Assembly: GCA_035517775.1 (NCBI GenBank)
Contig: DATIYF010000088.1
Coordinates: 1-43,333 of the forward strand
DNA from: DATIYF01 sp035517775
Lineage (GTDB): Bacteria > Acidobacteriota > Terriglobia > Terriglobales > Acidobacteriaceae
DNA: 43,333 nt
Direction of reading: 5' to 3'
In this document: positions 22,906-31,598 of the stretch, in pieces
Layout of the letters: every line of letters starts with the position of its first letter
How positions within the stretch are numbered: position 1 is the stretch's first letter
Made by a program: the position numbers and the translations under genes
The notes under the pieces: generated by a model
Databases searched by the model: none
Seen by the model: the letters and a program-made list of their open reading frames with translations, nothing else
Told to the model about the DNA's origin: nothing

Positions 22906-24012
22906 CTACTGCAGGTCAGACTTATCGGGGTTGTAGTAGAAGTGAAAGCGCAGCGCCAGATATTGGCCTGCGAACTGAGTGGGCAAGGGTGGAAAAGGAT
23001 TCGAGCCGGTGATTCCGCCCCAGGCAGCGCGGTCCAGAGCCACATCACCGGAAGAGCCGGTAAGCTGCATACCTGCGACGCGGCCGTCTTTCAGAATGGC
23101 AAACTGAATAGAGACTTTGCCCTTCTTCATCAGCGGTGCGCGGGCCACTTCAGGAATCAGGTTGTACCAATTCTGCCGCACGTCATGCAGCACGCGCGCC
23201 AGGTAGGGACCGAAATCCACCCCCATGGTGTCGCTCAGGACGTCCATGGGACCGATCTGTTCCGCGGGTTGCTGCCCGAAGCCGTAATCTCCGTCATCGC
23301 CGCCGTAACTGGCGCCGCGGTTGGCGATGGCCGCGCGGGCGGCCTGGGCGATGGCCGAACCTGCCGTCATCGGCCCGACATTGAAGCTGGGCTTAGGAGT
23401 TGACTCGGCGGGAGTCTGCAGGCGCGCCACCTGGTTCTGCTCGGCCGGAGGCTGCGGCTTGGGCTGCGGCTGCTGCGGTTGCGGAGCAGGAGCGGCCTGG
23501 GCCGTGGCCGCGGCCGGTGGAGACGATGCCGGAGGCGCGGCAGGAGCGCTGTGGCCAGGGGCGCCGGGGCGCGCGCTATCGAGAATCTTGCGCAGTTCGT
23601 TGGGATCAAGCCGCGTGCGGGAAGTGGCGATGCGGTCTTTATCGGAAATGATATTGGTGTTTGGCTTCTTGGTCAGCTTCTGCGCGTCGGGTGGAAGCTC
23701 GAGGTAGGTCAATTCTTTCTGGCGCATCCAGTCGTTCGGGCCTACCACCAGAGTCCGGTGCGGGAAAAATCTCTCAAACTTCTGCGAATTCACGATCAGG
23801 ATCACCAGCACCAGGTGAACCACCACCGACATCCAGAAAGCTTCCCGCTTGCGCGAGCGGTCGAGGTCGTCCTGCAGCTGGATAAGCAGCGAGGGAACGT
23901 CGTGCATCTCGCGATAAGCCGACTCCCAGCGGTGGGCGTCGTAGAGCTCGCCGCTATCCGGCCTTGGCGGAATGGGCACGAGCTTTCTCGGCGGGATTTC
24001 CGTGGCTGGCAT
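22906..24012 (-). CDS. TonB-family protein with N-terminal membrane anchor
   Basis: A 368-residue protein: a charged cytosolic N-terminus (about 1-57), one membrane span (about 60-75), a long Ala/Pro/Gln-rich periplasmic linker (about 145-210) and a TonB-like C-terminal domain (about 290-355, with WYNLIPEVARAP, GKVSIQFAILKDGRV and FPPLPTQFAG). The unusually long cytosolic N-terminus differs from classical TonB and from the second TonB at 40322-41059. TonB proteins transmit proton-motive energy to outer-membrane receptors; C-terminal TonB-like domains also occur in TolA- and AgmX-like envelope proteins. No ExbB/ExbD lies nearby here. Likely envelope function; exact partner unknown. Confidence 0.8.
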   Translation of the reverse strand: MPATEIPPRKLVPIPPRPDSGELYDAHRWESAYREMHDVPSLLIQLQDDLDRSRKREAFWMSVVVHLVLVILIVNSQKFERFFPHRTLVVGPNDWMRQKELTYLELPPDAQKLTKKPNTNIISDKDRIATSRTRLDPNELRKILDSARPGAPGHSAPAAPPASSPPAAATAQAAPAPQPQQPQPKPQPPAEQNQVARLQTPAESTPKPSFNVGPMTAGSAIAQAARAAIANRGASYGGDDGDYGFGQQPAEQIGPMDVLSDTMGVDFGPYLARVLHDVRQNWYNLIPEVARAPLMKKGKVSIQFAILKDGRVAGMQLTGSSGDVALDRAAWGGITGSNPFPPLPTQFAGQYLALRFHFYYNPDKSDLQ

Positions 24013-24372
24013 GAATACCGTTGGCGCTTTAGCCGGTTAGAAACACCCTTCCTCGCCCCAGTTGCCAGGCGCCGAATCAGGCTCGGCAGTGGAAGCGAAG
24101 CTTGTGACCGTTGAGGTCTCACTTGATCGCACAACGTCTTCTGGATCAACGTTGCCGCGGAAGTTCTCTCATTTTCGCACTTTTCCAGCAAATCTGCGAA
24201 ACCCTGAGAGTACATAGACTTAGGGCGCGCACCTCGATGGTCACCATCTGCCAAAGCCTACATCGTGGCCTCGGGCGATGCTGTCAAGAAGTGTAAAGCC
24301 GGGCCATGGAGCCCGAGAGAAAAGCGCCAACCACGAAGGGCACGAAGGTTCACGAAGAAGGATTTCTGCGAT
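24013..24372. other. Intergenic region with a CACGAAG array
   Basis: About 360 bases without a convincing gene. It should hold the promoter of the TonB-like gene. An odd palindrome GATGGT-C-ACCATC (24236-24248) might be an operator. A CACGAAG repeat array occupies 24329-24361 next to the stop of the oxidoreductase gene. Confidence 0.5.
24329..24361 (+). repeat. CACGAAG repeat array F
   Basis: Three CACGAAG heptamers at 9- to 11-base spacing in plus orientation (first preceded by AAC). Same family as arrays A-E near 7.5-8 kb and G near 26 kb. Confidence 0.85.
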
Positions 24373-25392
24373 TTATGCTTTGCGCGCGAGTTGATGCAAG
24401 TCCGCCTTTTCCACGTGCTGGCGGATGGCGGCGGTTATATCGAGAGCCACAGCCAGCGCGCGGCGGCCGTCTTCGAGAGAAACAACCGGCATGGTGCGAT
24501 TTCTGACCGCTTCCAGAAATGATTTCAGTTCGGCGTGCAAAGGTTCCTCCCCAGCGACCGGGGGCTGGGCGACCTTGATCTGCGGATTGACCGAGGGCGC
24601 TCCCAGGGCTTCGCCCTCCTCGCCCACGGTGAAGACCAGAACGTCCTGGCGGCTGTAATCCATGGAAATGTACTGCCGGGGCTGAAAGAAGCGCAGCTTG
24701 CGCACGCGCTCGGTCGAGACCCGGCTGGCGGTGAGGTTGGCCACGCAGCCGGAGGCGAACTCGAGGCGCACGTTGGCGATATCCGTCTTGGGGGAAAGAA
24801 TGGGCAGGCCGACGGCGCGAATCTCGCGTAGCGGCGATTCGACGAAGGCGAGAATGATATCGAGATCGTGGATCATAAGATCGAGCACTACATCCACGTC
24901 GAGTGAGCGGGGTGTGAACACGCTGAGCCGGTGCGCCTCGAAAAACATGGGCTGGGTCACCAGCGGAAGCACGGCCCGCACTGCGGGGTTGAAGCGCTCG
25001 AGATGGCCGGTCTGGGCAATGCGGCCGTGGCGCTGCGCCACCTGCAGCATTTCATCGGCTTCGGCAAGCGAAGATGCAAGCGGCTTTTCGACCAGCACGT
25101 CCACGCCGGCTTCCATGAGCGCGCCGGCAATCTCGAGATGGTGGACCGTCGGCACGGCAACCGACGCGGCCTGCACTTCGCTGTGGGTGGTAAGAAGCTG
25201 CGCCAGCGAGCCGAAGGCGCGGCAGCCGAACTCCTGCGCCGCGGCATCGGCGCGGGCAAGGTCAGAATCCACCAGGCCAACCAGGCGAACCGCTTCCCCC
25301 TCTTCGGCAAGCTGGCGATAGACGCGGGCATGATTGCGTCCGAAGGCGCCCACGCCGATAACGGCGACGTTGATGGTCTGCTTCGTGGTCAG
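24373..25392 (-). CDS. Gfo/Idh/MocA-family oxidoreductase, non-standard start
   Basis: NAD(P)-dependent dehydrogenase of the Gfo/Idh/MocA family: Rossmann motif VAVIGVGAFGRNH, the EKPLA catalytic-lysine motif, then GHLERFNPAVRA and DLMIHDLDIIL. The last carries the conserved D-x3-H. The only ordinary start in frame is the GTG at 25353, which would delete the first beta strand (INVAVIG) of the nucleotide-binding fold. Between that and the upstream TAA at 25428-25426 there is no ATG, GTG or TTG; CTG at 25392 (339 residues) is the best candidate. Either a rare start or a sequence error is involved. Substrate unknown; similar genes often act on sugar nucleotides. Confidence 0.85.
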   Translation of the reverse strand: MTTKQTINVAVIGVGAFGRNHARVYRQLAEEGEAVRLVGLVDSDLARADAAAQEFGCRAFGSLAQLLTTHSEVQAASVAVPTVHHLEIAGALMEAGVDVLVEKPLASSLAEADEMLQVAQRHGRIAQTGHLERFNPAVRAVLPLVTQPMFFEAHRLSVFTPRSLDVDVVLDLMIHDLDIILAFVESPLREIRAVGLPILSPKTDIANVRLEFASGCVANLTASRVSTERVRKLRFFQPRQYISMDYSRQDVLVFTVGEEGEALGAPSVNPQIKVAQPPVAGEEPLHAELKSFLEAVRNRTMPVVSLEDGRRALAVALDITAAIRQHVEKADLHQLARKA

Positions 25393-25453
25393 CTTCGTAT
25401 CCGAAGGAGCGGCTGCAAGACCGCATTAAACCACACCGGATGCGAAGTCCCGG

Positions 25454-25921
25454 CTAGGAAAATTTCTTCAGCAGCGCGATCTGCCCGGCGTGATAAAGCT
25501 CGTGCTGCGCCACGCCGCTGAACATGTAATAGAAGTCGTAATAGTCCTGCTGCTTGCCGGGAACGGGGTCTTGCAGCCGCGAGTCGGGGAAGGCAGCGAC
25601 GGTCTTCACCAGATGGTCGTGAGTCTTTTTGACCGCCTCAAGGGTGCTCTGCCAGGCAGCTTCGCTGGTATCTTTGACCGGAGGAAAGTTCTCTGCATCC
25701 GAGAGCGTGACGGCGGAGCCGCCGGCGCGGCGGGTCACGGCGTCATCCCAGGCGGCGACATGCAGAAGAATCTCCCAGATGGTGTGAGCGCCTGGGATGG
25801 GCCGCGCGGCGGCGGTTTTGGCGCTGACTCCGGCGAGGATTTCGAACATGGCATCGCCGTGCCAGGCATCTTTCTCGAAGGCGCGGCGCAGTTGATCGGC
25901 CAGTAGAGCGGCTTGAGACAT
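25454..25921 (-). CDS. DinB-family (YfiT-like) putative metalloprotein
   Basis: A 155-residue four-helix-bundle protein of the DinB superfamily. The metal ligands are the His in LLHVAAWDD (about 54) and the HELYH pair near 137-141 (AQHELYHAGQIALLKK). Members include bacillithiol transferases and mycothiol-dependent isomerases, while many are uncharacterised. The start ATG is at 25921. It is transcribed ahead of the Gfo/Idh/MocA gene with a 60-base gap to that gene's upstream region. Substrate unknown. Confidence 0.87.
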   Translation of the reverse strand: MSQAALLADQLRRAFEKDAWHGDAMFEILAGVSAKTAAARPIPGAHTIWEILLHVAAWDDAVTRRAGGSAVTLSDAENFPPVKDTSEAAWQSTLEAVKKTHDHLVKTVAAFPDSRLQDPVPGKQQDYYDFYYMFSGVAQHELYHAGQIALLKKFS

Positions 25922-25983
25922 CCGCCGAGTATAGACCTTCGGCTGTGCGCCGTCAGCAGGGGCAGATGCAAAGAAAACCGTTC

Positions 25984-26017
25984 AACCACGAAGAGACACG
26001 AGGGTTCACGAAGGCAG
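25984..26017 (+). repeat. CACGAAG repeat array G
   Basis: Three units in plus orientation (CACGAAG, CACGAGG, CACGAAG), same phase and preceding AAC as array F. It lies about 85 bases before lgt and 63 bases behind the DinB start. Confidence 0.8.
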
Positions 26018-26102
26018 CCCACTACCCAAGAGCGGATATGAATGCTTTCTTCCTGCTAAACTGATGCAGTACAAATCTCAGCGCCTGCATCTAACAACAT
26101 AA

Positions 26103-26906
26103 GTGTTTCCTCGACTTTTTCATATCGGCAGCTTCAATGTTCCCACCTACGGATTTCTGGTCGCACTCGGTGTGCTGATCGGGCTGTGGATAAGCGTGCG
26201 CAACTCCCAGAAGCAGGGAATTGACCCCGACCATGCCTGGAACCTGGGAATCCTGGTGGTGCTATGCGGCATCTTGGGCGCGAAGATTCTTTACATCATC
26301 AATGACTGGAGCACCTACGCGGCGCATCCGGGTGAGATTTTCAGCCTGAGCACGCTGCAGGCCGGGGGGGTATTTTCCGGCGGACTGATTGCGGCGCTGC
26401 TGGCGGCGGCGTGGTACATCCGCAAGCATCACATGCCGGCGCTCGGCACCTGCGACGCCTTTGCCCCGGGGCTGGCGCTTGGGCATGCCATCGGGCGCAT
26501 CGGCTGTTTTTCGGCGGGCTGTTGCTATGGCAAGCCGACCACGCACTGGTGGGGCGTGACCTTCACCAGTCCGCTGGCGGCCGAGCTGGTGGGCACGCCA
26601 CTCAACCAGAAGCTGCAGCCCACCCAGCTTTTCGAGTCGGCGGTGGAGCTGGCGAATTTTTTCCTTCTGACCTGGATGCTCAAGCGCAAGAAATTCGAGG
26701 GGCAGGTTTTTGGCGCTTATCTGGTGCTGTATGGGGTGGCGCGCTATTTTCTGGAATTCATTCGCGACGATCCGGGGCGCGGCTCGGTATTCGGCGGCAT
26801 CATGTCGGGCACACAACTGATTTCGATTTTTCTGGTCATCACCGGCGGGCTGATCTGGTGGTGGCGGCCGGCGCTTAGACACGTGCCGGCACACGCCACA
26901 AGGTAA
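26103..26906 (+). CDS. lgt: Prolipoprotein diacylglyceryl transferase
   Basis: Inner-membrane enzyme that moves diacylglycerol from phosphatidylglycerol to the lipobox cysteine, the first step in lipoprotein maturation. The 267-residue protein has about seven membrane spans, the Lgt signature GHAIGRIGCFSAGCCYG in the middle, and RYFLEFIRDDPGRG near the end. The start GTG gives FPRLFHIGSFNVPTYGF, the usual N-terminus. The ribosome site is weak. Several downstream products in the same direction carry lipoboxes and depend on this enzyme, but this may be coincidence of position. Confidence 0.96.
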   Translation: MFPRLFHIGSFNVPTYGFLVALGVLIGLWISVRNSQKQGIDPDHAWNLGILVVLCGILGAKILYIINDWSTYAAHPGEIFSLSTLQAGGVFSGGLIAALLAAAWYIRKHHMPALGTCDAFAPGLALGHAIGRIGCFSAGCCYGKPTTHWWGVTFTSPLAAELVGTPLNQKLQPTQLFESAVELANFFLLTWMLKRKKFEGQVFGAYLVLYGVARYFLEFIRDDPGRGSVFGGIMSGTQLISIFLVITGGLIWWWRPALRHVPAHATR

Positions 26907-27017
26907 TCCAGACAGGTTCGCGTCTGTGATGGCCGTGCGGCAGGGCATTGCCATCTTCTCTCCCGGTTCTTAGTTCTCAGTTTCTGGTTCTCAGGTTGCA
27001 GAGGTTCGTGATATTCC

Positions 27018-27995
27018 GTGCCCGAACCATTTCCAGTGACAATGCCGGCGCCCCCGGAGTGCGCGGGACAGCGGCTCGACATTTTTCTGGTCGAGCACCT
27101 GCCTGGACTGAGCCGGGCCCGCGCGCAGCAGTTGATTCAGGAAGGTAAAGTCACGGTCAACGCCGCTCCCGCCAAGGCCTCGCTGCGACTCCGCGGCGGG
27201 GAGAGCATTGTCATCCTAGGCCGCGCGCAGGCGCCGCCTTTGCGGGCGGTCGCAGAAAATATCCCACTGGAAATTGTTCTCGAAGACGATGATTTGGTGG
27301 TGGTGAATAAGCCGGCGGGCATGATGGTGCATGCGGGCGCGGGAGCCAGTGATGATGAGCGAAATCGCGGCACCCTGGTGAATGCGCTGCTGCACCGCTT
27401 CGGGGCACTCTCGCGATTAGGGGGAGAGCTTCGGCCGGGCATCGTGCATCGCCTGGACAAAAACACCAGCGGGCTGATTGTGGTCGCAAAGAGTGACGAA
27501 GTGCACCGCCGGCTGGCGGCACAGTTCTCCAGACGAGAGGTGAAGAAGACTTACACGGCCCTGGTGCATGGGGTGCTCAAGCAGGAGCGAGGCACGATCA
27601 GCGCCAGCATCAGCCGCGACCGCGTGCGGCGCACGCGCATGACCACGCGCCGGGCCGGAGGACGGGAAGCCATCTCCCACTATTCCGTGCGGCAGAAGAT
27701 TGACTCTCCCTACGGCAAGTTCACACTGCTGGAAGTGAGAATTGACACCGGCCGCACCCATCAGATTAGGGTTCATCTGGCGTCCCTCGGCCACCCGGTG
27801 GTGGGAGACACGCTTTACGGCGCACCGCGGGAGCTGCGTAGCCAGGCGGCGGCCACCCTCGCGTTGCCGCGCAACTTCCTGCATGCTCAGGCCTTGCAGC
27901 TTAAGCATCCCAGAAGCGGGGAAGACCTTTCGCTGGCCGCGCCCCTTCCGCCGGAGCTGGAGGATTTTCTCCAGGCACTAAAACCAGGACTATAA
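27018..27995 (+). CDS. RluA/RluD-family 23S rRNA pseudouridine synthase
   Basis: Converts uridine to pseudouridine in large-subunit rRNA. An N-terminal S4 RNA-binding domain (about 17-64) precedes the RluA catalytic domain with HRLDKNTSGLIVVAK; the catalytic Asp is at 147. GRTHQIRVHL near the C-terminus is also typical. Length (325) fits RluD, which targets the 1911-1917 region, but RluC/RluA types cannot be excluded. The start is a GTG. The stop overlaps the next gene's ATG (TAATG), suggesting co-transcription with the VWA gene. Confidence 0.93.
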   Translation: MPEPFPVTMPAPPECAGQRLDIFLVEHLPGLSRARAQQLIQEGKVTVNAAPAKASLRLRGGESIVILGRAQAPPLRAVAENIPLEIVLEDDDLVVVNKPAGMMVHAGAGASDDERNRGTLVNALLHRFGALSRLGGELRPGIVHRLDKNTSGLIVVAKSDEVHRRLAAQFSRREVKKTYTALVHGVLKQERGTISASISRDRVRRTRMTTRRAGGREAISHYSVRQKIDSPYGKFTLLEVRIDTGRTHQIRVHLASLGHPVVGDTLYGAPRELRSQAAATLALPRNFLHAQALQLKHPRSGEDLSLAAPLPPELEDFLQALKPGL

Positions 27996-29167
27996 TGGCG
28001 TGTGGCATGAGCTTTCGTTCCGCCATTCTGTTGCTTTGCTCCTGGTGCCTGATTCAGGTTCCCACGTGGGCACAGTCCGCGAGTGAGCAGGCGCTTCCCG
28101 AAGCGCCTTCGGCGACCCGGCCGTACCAGCGCAAGCCGGCCCCACCGCCGACTCCGGCCGCAAACGCGAGTACGAGCGCCGAGCCCGCCCCGGCAAAGGC
28201 GCCGGCCTCCAATAAGCCGGTCCTGGAGGATGCCGGCACAACGGCCGTGCCTCCCGCTCCCGTGGCTCCGCCGCAAACCTCCACCCAGGCAAACGCACGG
28301 CCCGCCGTACCTGCGGACGATGTCACCACCACCATTCGCACCACGGTCAACGAGGTGAATGTGGTGTTCACAGTCACCGACAAGCACGGCCACTACGTGC
28401 GCGATCTCAAGCAGAGCGACTTTGAGATTCTTGACGACGGCAAGCCGGTGGAGCAGATTCGCAGCTTCCACAATGAAACCGACCTGCCGCTGCGCGTTGG
28501 CCTGATGGTGGATGCCAGCAACTCCGTGCGCGAGCGCTTCAAGTTCGAGCAGGAATCTGCGATTGAATTTCTCAATCAGACCATCCGGCCACGCTATGAC
28601 CAGGCCTTCGTGATCGGCTTCGACGTGACTCCAGAGGTGACGCAGGATTTCACCGACAGCACAGAGCTGCTTTCGCACGGCGTTCGCTCGCTGCGTCCCG
28701 GAGGCGGTACGGCGTTGTTTGACGCGCTGTACTTCGCCTGCCGCGACAAGCTGGCCAAGCTGCAGAACACCGGGCCGACCCGCAAGGCCATCATTCTGCT
28801 GAGCGATGGCGACGACAATCAGAGCCACGTGACCCGCGAGGAATCGATTGATATGGCCGAGCGGGCCGAGGTAGTCATTTACACCATCAGCACCAACATC
28901 ATGGGCGGAAACCAGCGCGGCGACAAGGTGCTGGAGCGGATTGCCGACGCCACCGGCGGCCGGGCCTTTTTTCCTTTTCAGCTGACTGACGTGGCCAATG
29001 CCTTCTCCCAGATTCAGGCCGAGTTGCGCAGCCAGTACGCGCTTTCCTACAAGCCGGCCGACTTCCGTGCGGATGGCCGCTACCGTACCATCGCCATCGA
29101 GGCGAAAGACCGCAAGCACTTGCGGGTGCGCAGCCGCCGCGGCTATTACGCGCCCGGGGCGCAATAG
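27995..29167 (+). CDS. Secreted VWA protein, acidobacterial VWFA-related family
   Basis: A 390-residue exported protein with a signal peptide (about 6-27, ending TWAQ), a low-complexity Ala/Pro linker, the EVNVVFTVTDKHG... DFEILDDGK segment that precedes VWA in this family, and a VWA domain with MIDAS motif DASNS at 173-177. The TIGR03436-type family is expanded in Acidobacteria, which helps place the organism. Likely a periplasmic or surface protein-binding module; partners unknown. A second in-frame ATG at 28007 would trim four residues. Overlaps the RluD-type stop by one base. Confidence 0.92.
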   Translation: MACGMSFRSAILLLCSWCLIQVPTWAQSASEQALPEAPSATRPYQRKPAPPPTPAANASTSAEPAPAKAPASNKPVLEDAGTTAVPPAPVAPPQTSTQANARPAVPADDVTTTIRTTVNEVNVVFTVTDKHGHYVRDLKQSDFEILDDGKPVEQIRSFHNETDLPLRVGLMVDASNSVRERFKFEQESAIEFLNQTIRPRYDQAFVIGFDVTPEVTQDFTDSTELLSHGVRSLRPGGGTALFDALYFACRDKLAKLQNTGPTRKAIILLSDGDDNQSHVTREESIDMAERAEVVIYTISTNIMGGNQRGDKVLERIADATGGRAFFPFQLTDVANAFSQIQAELRSQYALSYKPADFRADGRYRTIAIEAKDRKHLRVRSRRGYYAPGAQ

Positions 29168-29177
29168 ACTCCCCTGC

Positions 29178-29579
29178 ATGGCGGGATATTCCGGCAAACC
29201 TCTGCAGCAGAAGCTCGGTATCAAACCGGGCTTTGGCGTATTCTTCCTGAACCTGCCAAAGGAAGTGGAAGCCGAATTAGAGGCAGCGCTGTCGGCCTGC
29301 CAGCCCGCAGGAAAGGCCGGCCAGACAGATTTCGCCATGCTTTTCGTGACGACCAAGGCCGAGCTCAGGCGGGCTTTTGCTCCTGTTGCGCGCCGGCTGG
29401 CTCCTGCAGGCATGCTTTGGGTGAGCTGGCCGAAGAAAGCTTCCAGGCTGGCGGCCGGCCTGAACGAAAACGAAGTGCGCGAGATCGGGTTGAAGGCCGG
29501 ACTGGTGGACGTGAAGGTTTGCGCGGTGACCGAAATCTGGTCAGGACTGAAGTTCGTGCGGCGATTGAAAGATCGTTAG
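29178..29579 (+). CDS. DUF3052-family protein
   Basis: A 133-residue protein beginning AGYSGKPLQQKLGIKPG, the characteristic N-terminus of DUF3052, with LWVSWPKKAS and a C-terminal VTEIWSGLKFVRR. Function unknown; members are small cytosolic proteins in many soil bacteria. I begin at the ATG at 29178. It follows the VWA gene by 10 bases and precedes the oxidoreductase by 15, so all three probably share a transcript. Confidence 0.9.
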   Translation: MAGYSGKPLQQKLGIKPGFGVFFLNLPKEVEAELEAALSACQPAGKAGQTDFAMLFVTTKAELRRAFAPVARRLAPAGMLWVSWPKKASRLAAGLNENEVREIGLKAGLVDVKVCAVTEIWSGLKFVRRLKDR

Positions 29580-29594
29580 AGGGAGCGGTTCAGC

Positions 29595-30665
29595 ATGGCA
29601 ATCCTGAAGACAGGGCTGATCGGGTTCGGCCTGGCCGGGCAGGCATTTCATGCGCCGGTGATTCGCGGCGTGACCGGGATGGAACTGACCTGCATTCTGG
29701 AGCGGAGCGGATCGCGCGCGCAGGAAAAATACCCTGATGTGCGAGTGGCGCGCACTTTGGAAGAGTTGCTGGCTGATCCGGAGATTCAGCTTTGCGTGGT
29801 CGCTACGCCCAACGCATCGCATTACGATCTGGCGCGAAGCTGTCTGCTCGCGGGCCGGAATGTGGTGGTAGACAAGCCTTTCGCGGTCACAGTGCAGGAG
29901 GCGGCGGACTTGACCCGCCTGGCCAAACAGCAGCGCCGAGTGCTGAGTGTGTATCAAGACCGGCGCTGGGATGGCGACTTTCAAACGGTCCGCAAGCTGG
30001 TGATGTCGGGCGTGCTGGGAAGAATCGCGGAGTACGAGGCGCGTTTTGACCGCTTCCGCCCGGAGGTGAGGCCGAATGCGTGGCGCGAACAGCAGGGCCC
30101 TGGCAGTGGCGTGTTTCTTGACCTGGGACCGCATTTGATTGATCAGGCGCTCGTGCTGTTCGGGCCGCCGCAGGCCGTTACCGCGGCGCTCTTCTGCCAG
30201 CGCGAGGCGGCCAAGGTGGAAGATTCGTTCGACGTATATTTGGAGTACCCCTGGCTGCGGGTTACATTGCGCGCCCGCATCATCGCGTACGCTCCGGGGC
30301 CGCATTTTCTGATCCACGGCACCAAGGGATCTTTCATCAAGTACGGCATGGATCCGCAGGAGCCACCGCTGCGCGCGGGCGAGGTGCCCGACGGCCCTGA
30401 CTGGGGGCCGAACTGGGGCGAAGACCCGGAATCGCTGTGGGGAACACTCACCGTGGCCGCCGGCGGCGCGAGTTGTACGCAGAAAGTGCAGACGGAAAGA
30501 GGCGACTACCGGGGTTACTATGAAAACGTGCGCGATGCCATTGTGCATGGCTATGCGCTGGCAGTAACGCCCGAGCAGGCCCTGCGCACCATGCAGGTGC
30601 TTGAACTGGCGCGGCAGAGCAGCCTCGAGAAGCGTACTATTCCCTGGAGCGAGCCGGCGCTATGA
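29595..30665 (+). CDS. Gfo/Idh/MocA-family oxidoreductase
   Basis: A 356-residue NAD(P)-dependent dehydrogenase. N-terminal Rossmann fold (LIGFGLAGQAFHAPVI at about 7-22), catalytic-lysine motif DKPFAV near 96-101, and the C-terminal domain with DLGPHLIDQALVLFG carrying the conserved D-x3-H pair. It resembles scyllo-inositol dehydrogenase (YdgJ/IolW)-like members in the QAFHAP motif. Unlike the family member at 24373, its start and fold are complete. Its place inside the DUF3052-larE run gives no clear substrate. Confidence 0.92.
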   Translation: MAILKTGLIGFGLAGQAFHAPVIRGVTGMELTCILERSGSRAQEKYPDVRVARTLEELLADPEIQLCVVATPNASHYDLARSCLLAGRNVVVDKPFAVTVQEAADLTRLAKQQRRVLSVYQDRRWDGDFQTVRKLVMSGVLGRIAEYEARFDRFRPEVRPNAWREQQGPGSGVFLDLGPHLIDQALVLFGPPQAVTAALFCQREAAKVEDSFDVYLEYPWLRVTLRARIIAYAPGPHFLIHGTKGSFIKYGMDPQEPPLRAGEVPDGPDWGPNWGEDPESLWGTLTVAAGGASCTQKVQTERGDYRGYYENVRDAIVHGYALAVTPEQALRTMQVLELARQSSLEKRTIPWSEPAL

Positions 30666-30707
30666 TTCTCGCGAAAGCGGCCTGCACTCGCGGAGAACAG
30701 CGCTAGG

Positions 30708-31562
30708 ATGGAACGGATGACGGCAACCGCCCAAGACCTGGCCGCCAAGCGCGCCGCGCTTGATGTGAAGCTGCGGACTCTGGGGCGCACGCTGGTGGCC
30801 TACTCGGGCGGCGTGGATTCCGCCTTTCTGGCATGGGCGGCGCATGAGGCGCTCAAGAGTGACATGCTGGCGATGATCGCTGACTCGCCCAGCCTGGCGC
30901 GCACTCAACTGGCAGATGCGATCGCCTTCGCCGGCGAGCAGAAAATCCCTTTGCAGGTCGTCCCGACCGCCGAACTGGAGCGGCCGGAATATGCCCGTAA
31001 TGACGGCTCGCGCTGCTTTTTCTGCAAAGACGAGCTTTTCCAGGTGATGGAGAGCTTTCGCGTTGCGCACGGCTTCGATTCCATTGCCTACGGCATCAAC
31101 CTGGATGACCAGGGTGACTTCCGCCCCGGCCAGGCGGCCGCGCGCCAGCATGGGATCGCCGCTCCGCTGCTCGAAGCCGGTCTGGGCAAGCAGGAGATTC
31201 GCGAGCTTGCCCGCGCCGCCGGGCTGCGTATCTGGGACAAGCCGGCCTCGGCCTGCCTGGCCTCGCGCATCGAGTACGGCCGCCCGGTTACCCGAGAGAC
31301 ACTGAGCGTGGTGGAGCAGGGAGAAGACGCCCTGCGAGCGCTCGGCTTCCGCCAGTTGCGGGTGCGCCACCACGGCGAGATGGTACGCATTGAGATTGCC
31401 CGCGAGGAACTGCCGCGCGCCCTGAATCCCGCAATGGCCGCGGAATTCAGCCGCATCTTCAAAGCTCTCGGATTCAAGTTCGTGACCCTCGACTTGCAGG
31501 GTTTCCGCTCCGGCTCGATGAACGCGCTGCTGCCAACCGAGCAGCTGGCCCGCGGCCGCTGA
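30708..31562 (+). CDS. larE: ATP-dependent sacrificial sulfur transferase LarE
   Basis: PP-loop enzyme that adenylates pyridinium dicarboxylate and donates its own cysteine sulfur to build the nickel-pincer cofactor of lactate racemase. The PP-loop SGGVDS is at 33-38, the RCFFCKDELF block at 102-111, and the sacrificial cysteine C183 lies in SACLASRIEYG. Length (284) is normal. In many bacteria larE lies with larB, larC and larA, none of which is in this window, so it may serve a different PCN-dependent racemase or another sulfur transfer. Upstream ATG at 30708; a second in-frame ATG nine bases later. Confidence 0.93.
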   Translation: MERMTATAQDLAAKRAALDVKLRTLGRTLVAYSGGVDSAFLAWAAHEALKSDMLAMIADSPSLARTQLADAIAFAGEQKIPLQVVPTAELERPEYARNDGSRCFFCKDELFQVMESFRVAHGFDSIAYGINLDDQGDFRPGQAAARQHGIAAPLLEAGLGKQEIRELARAAGLRIWDKPASACLASRIEYGRPVTRETLSVVEQGEDALRALGFRQLRVRHHGEMVRIEIAREELPRALNPAMAAEFSRIFKALGFKFVTLDLQGFRSGSMNALLPTEQLARGR

Positions 31563-31598
31563 CGCGCGGCTGTGTGAGATAATCTACGTTCGATTCCA

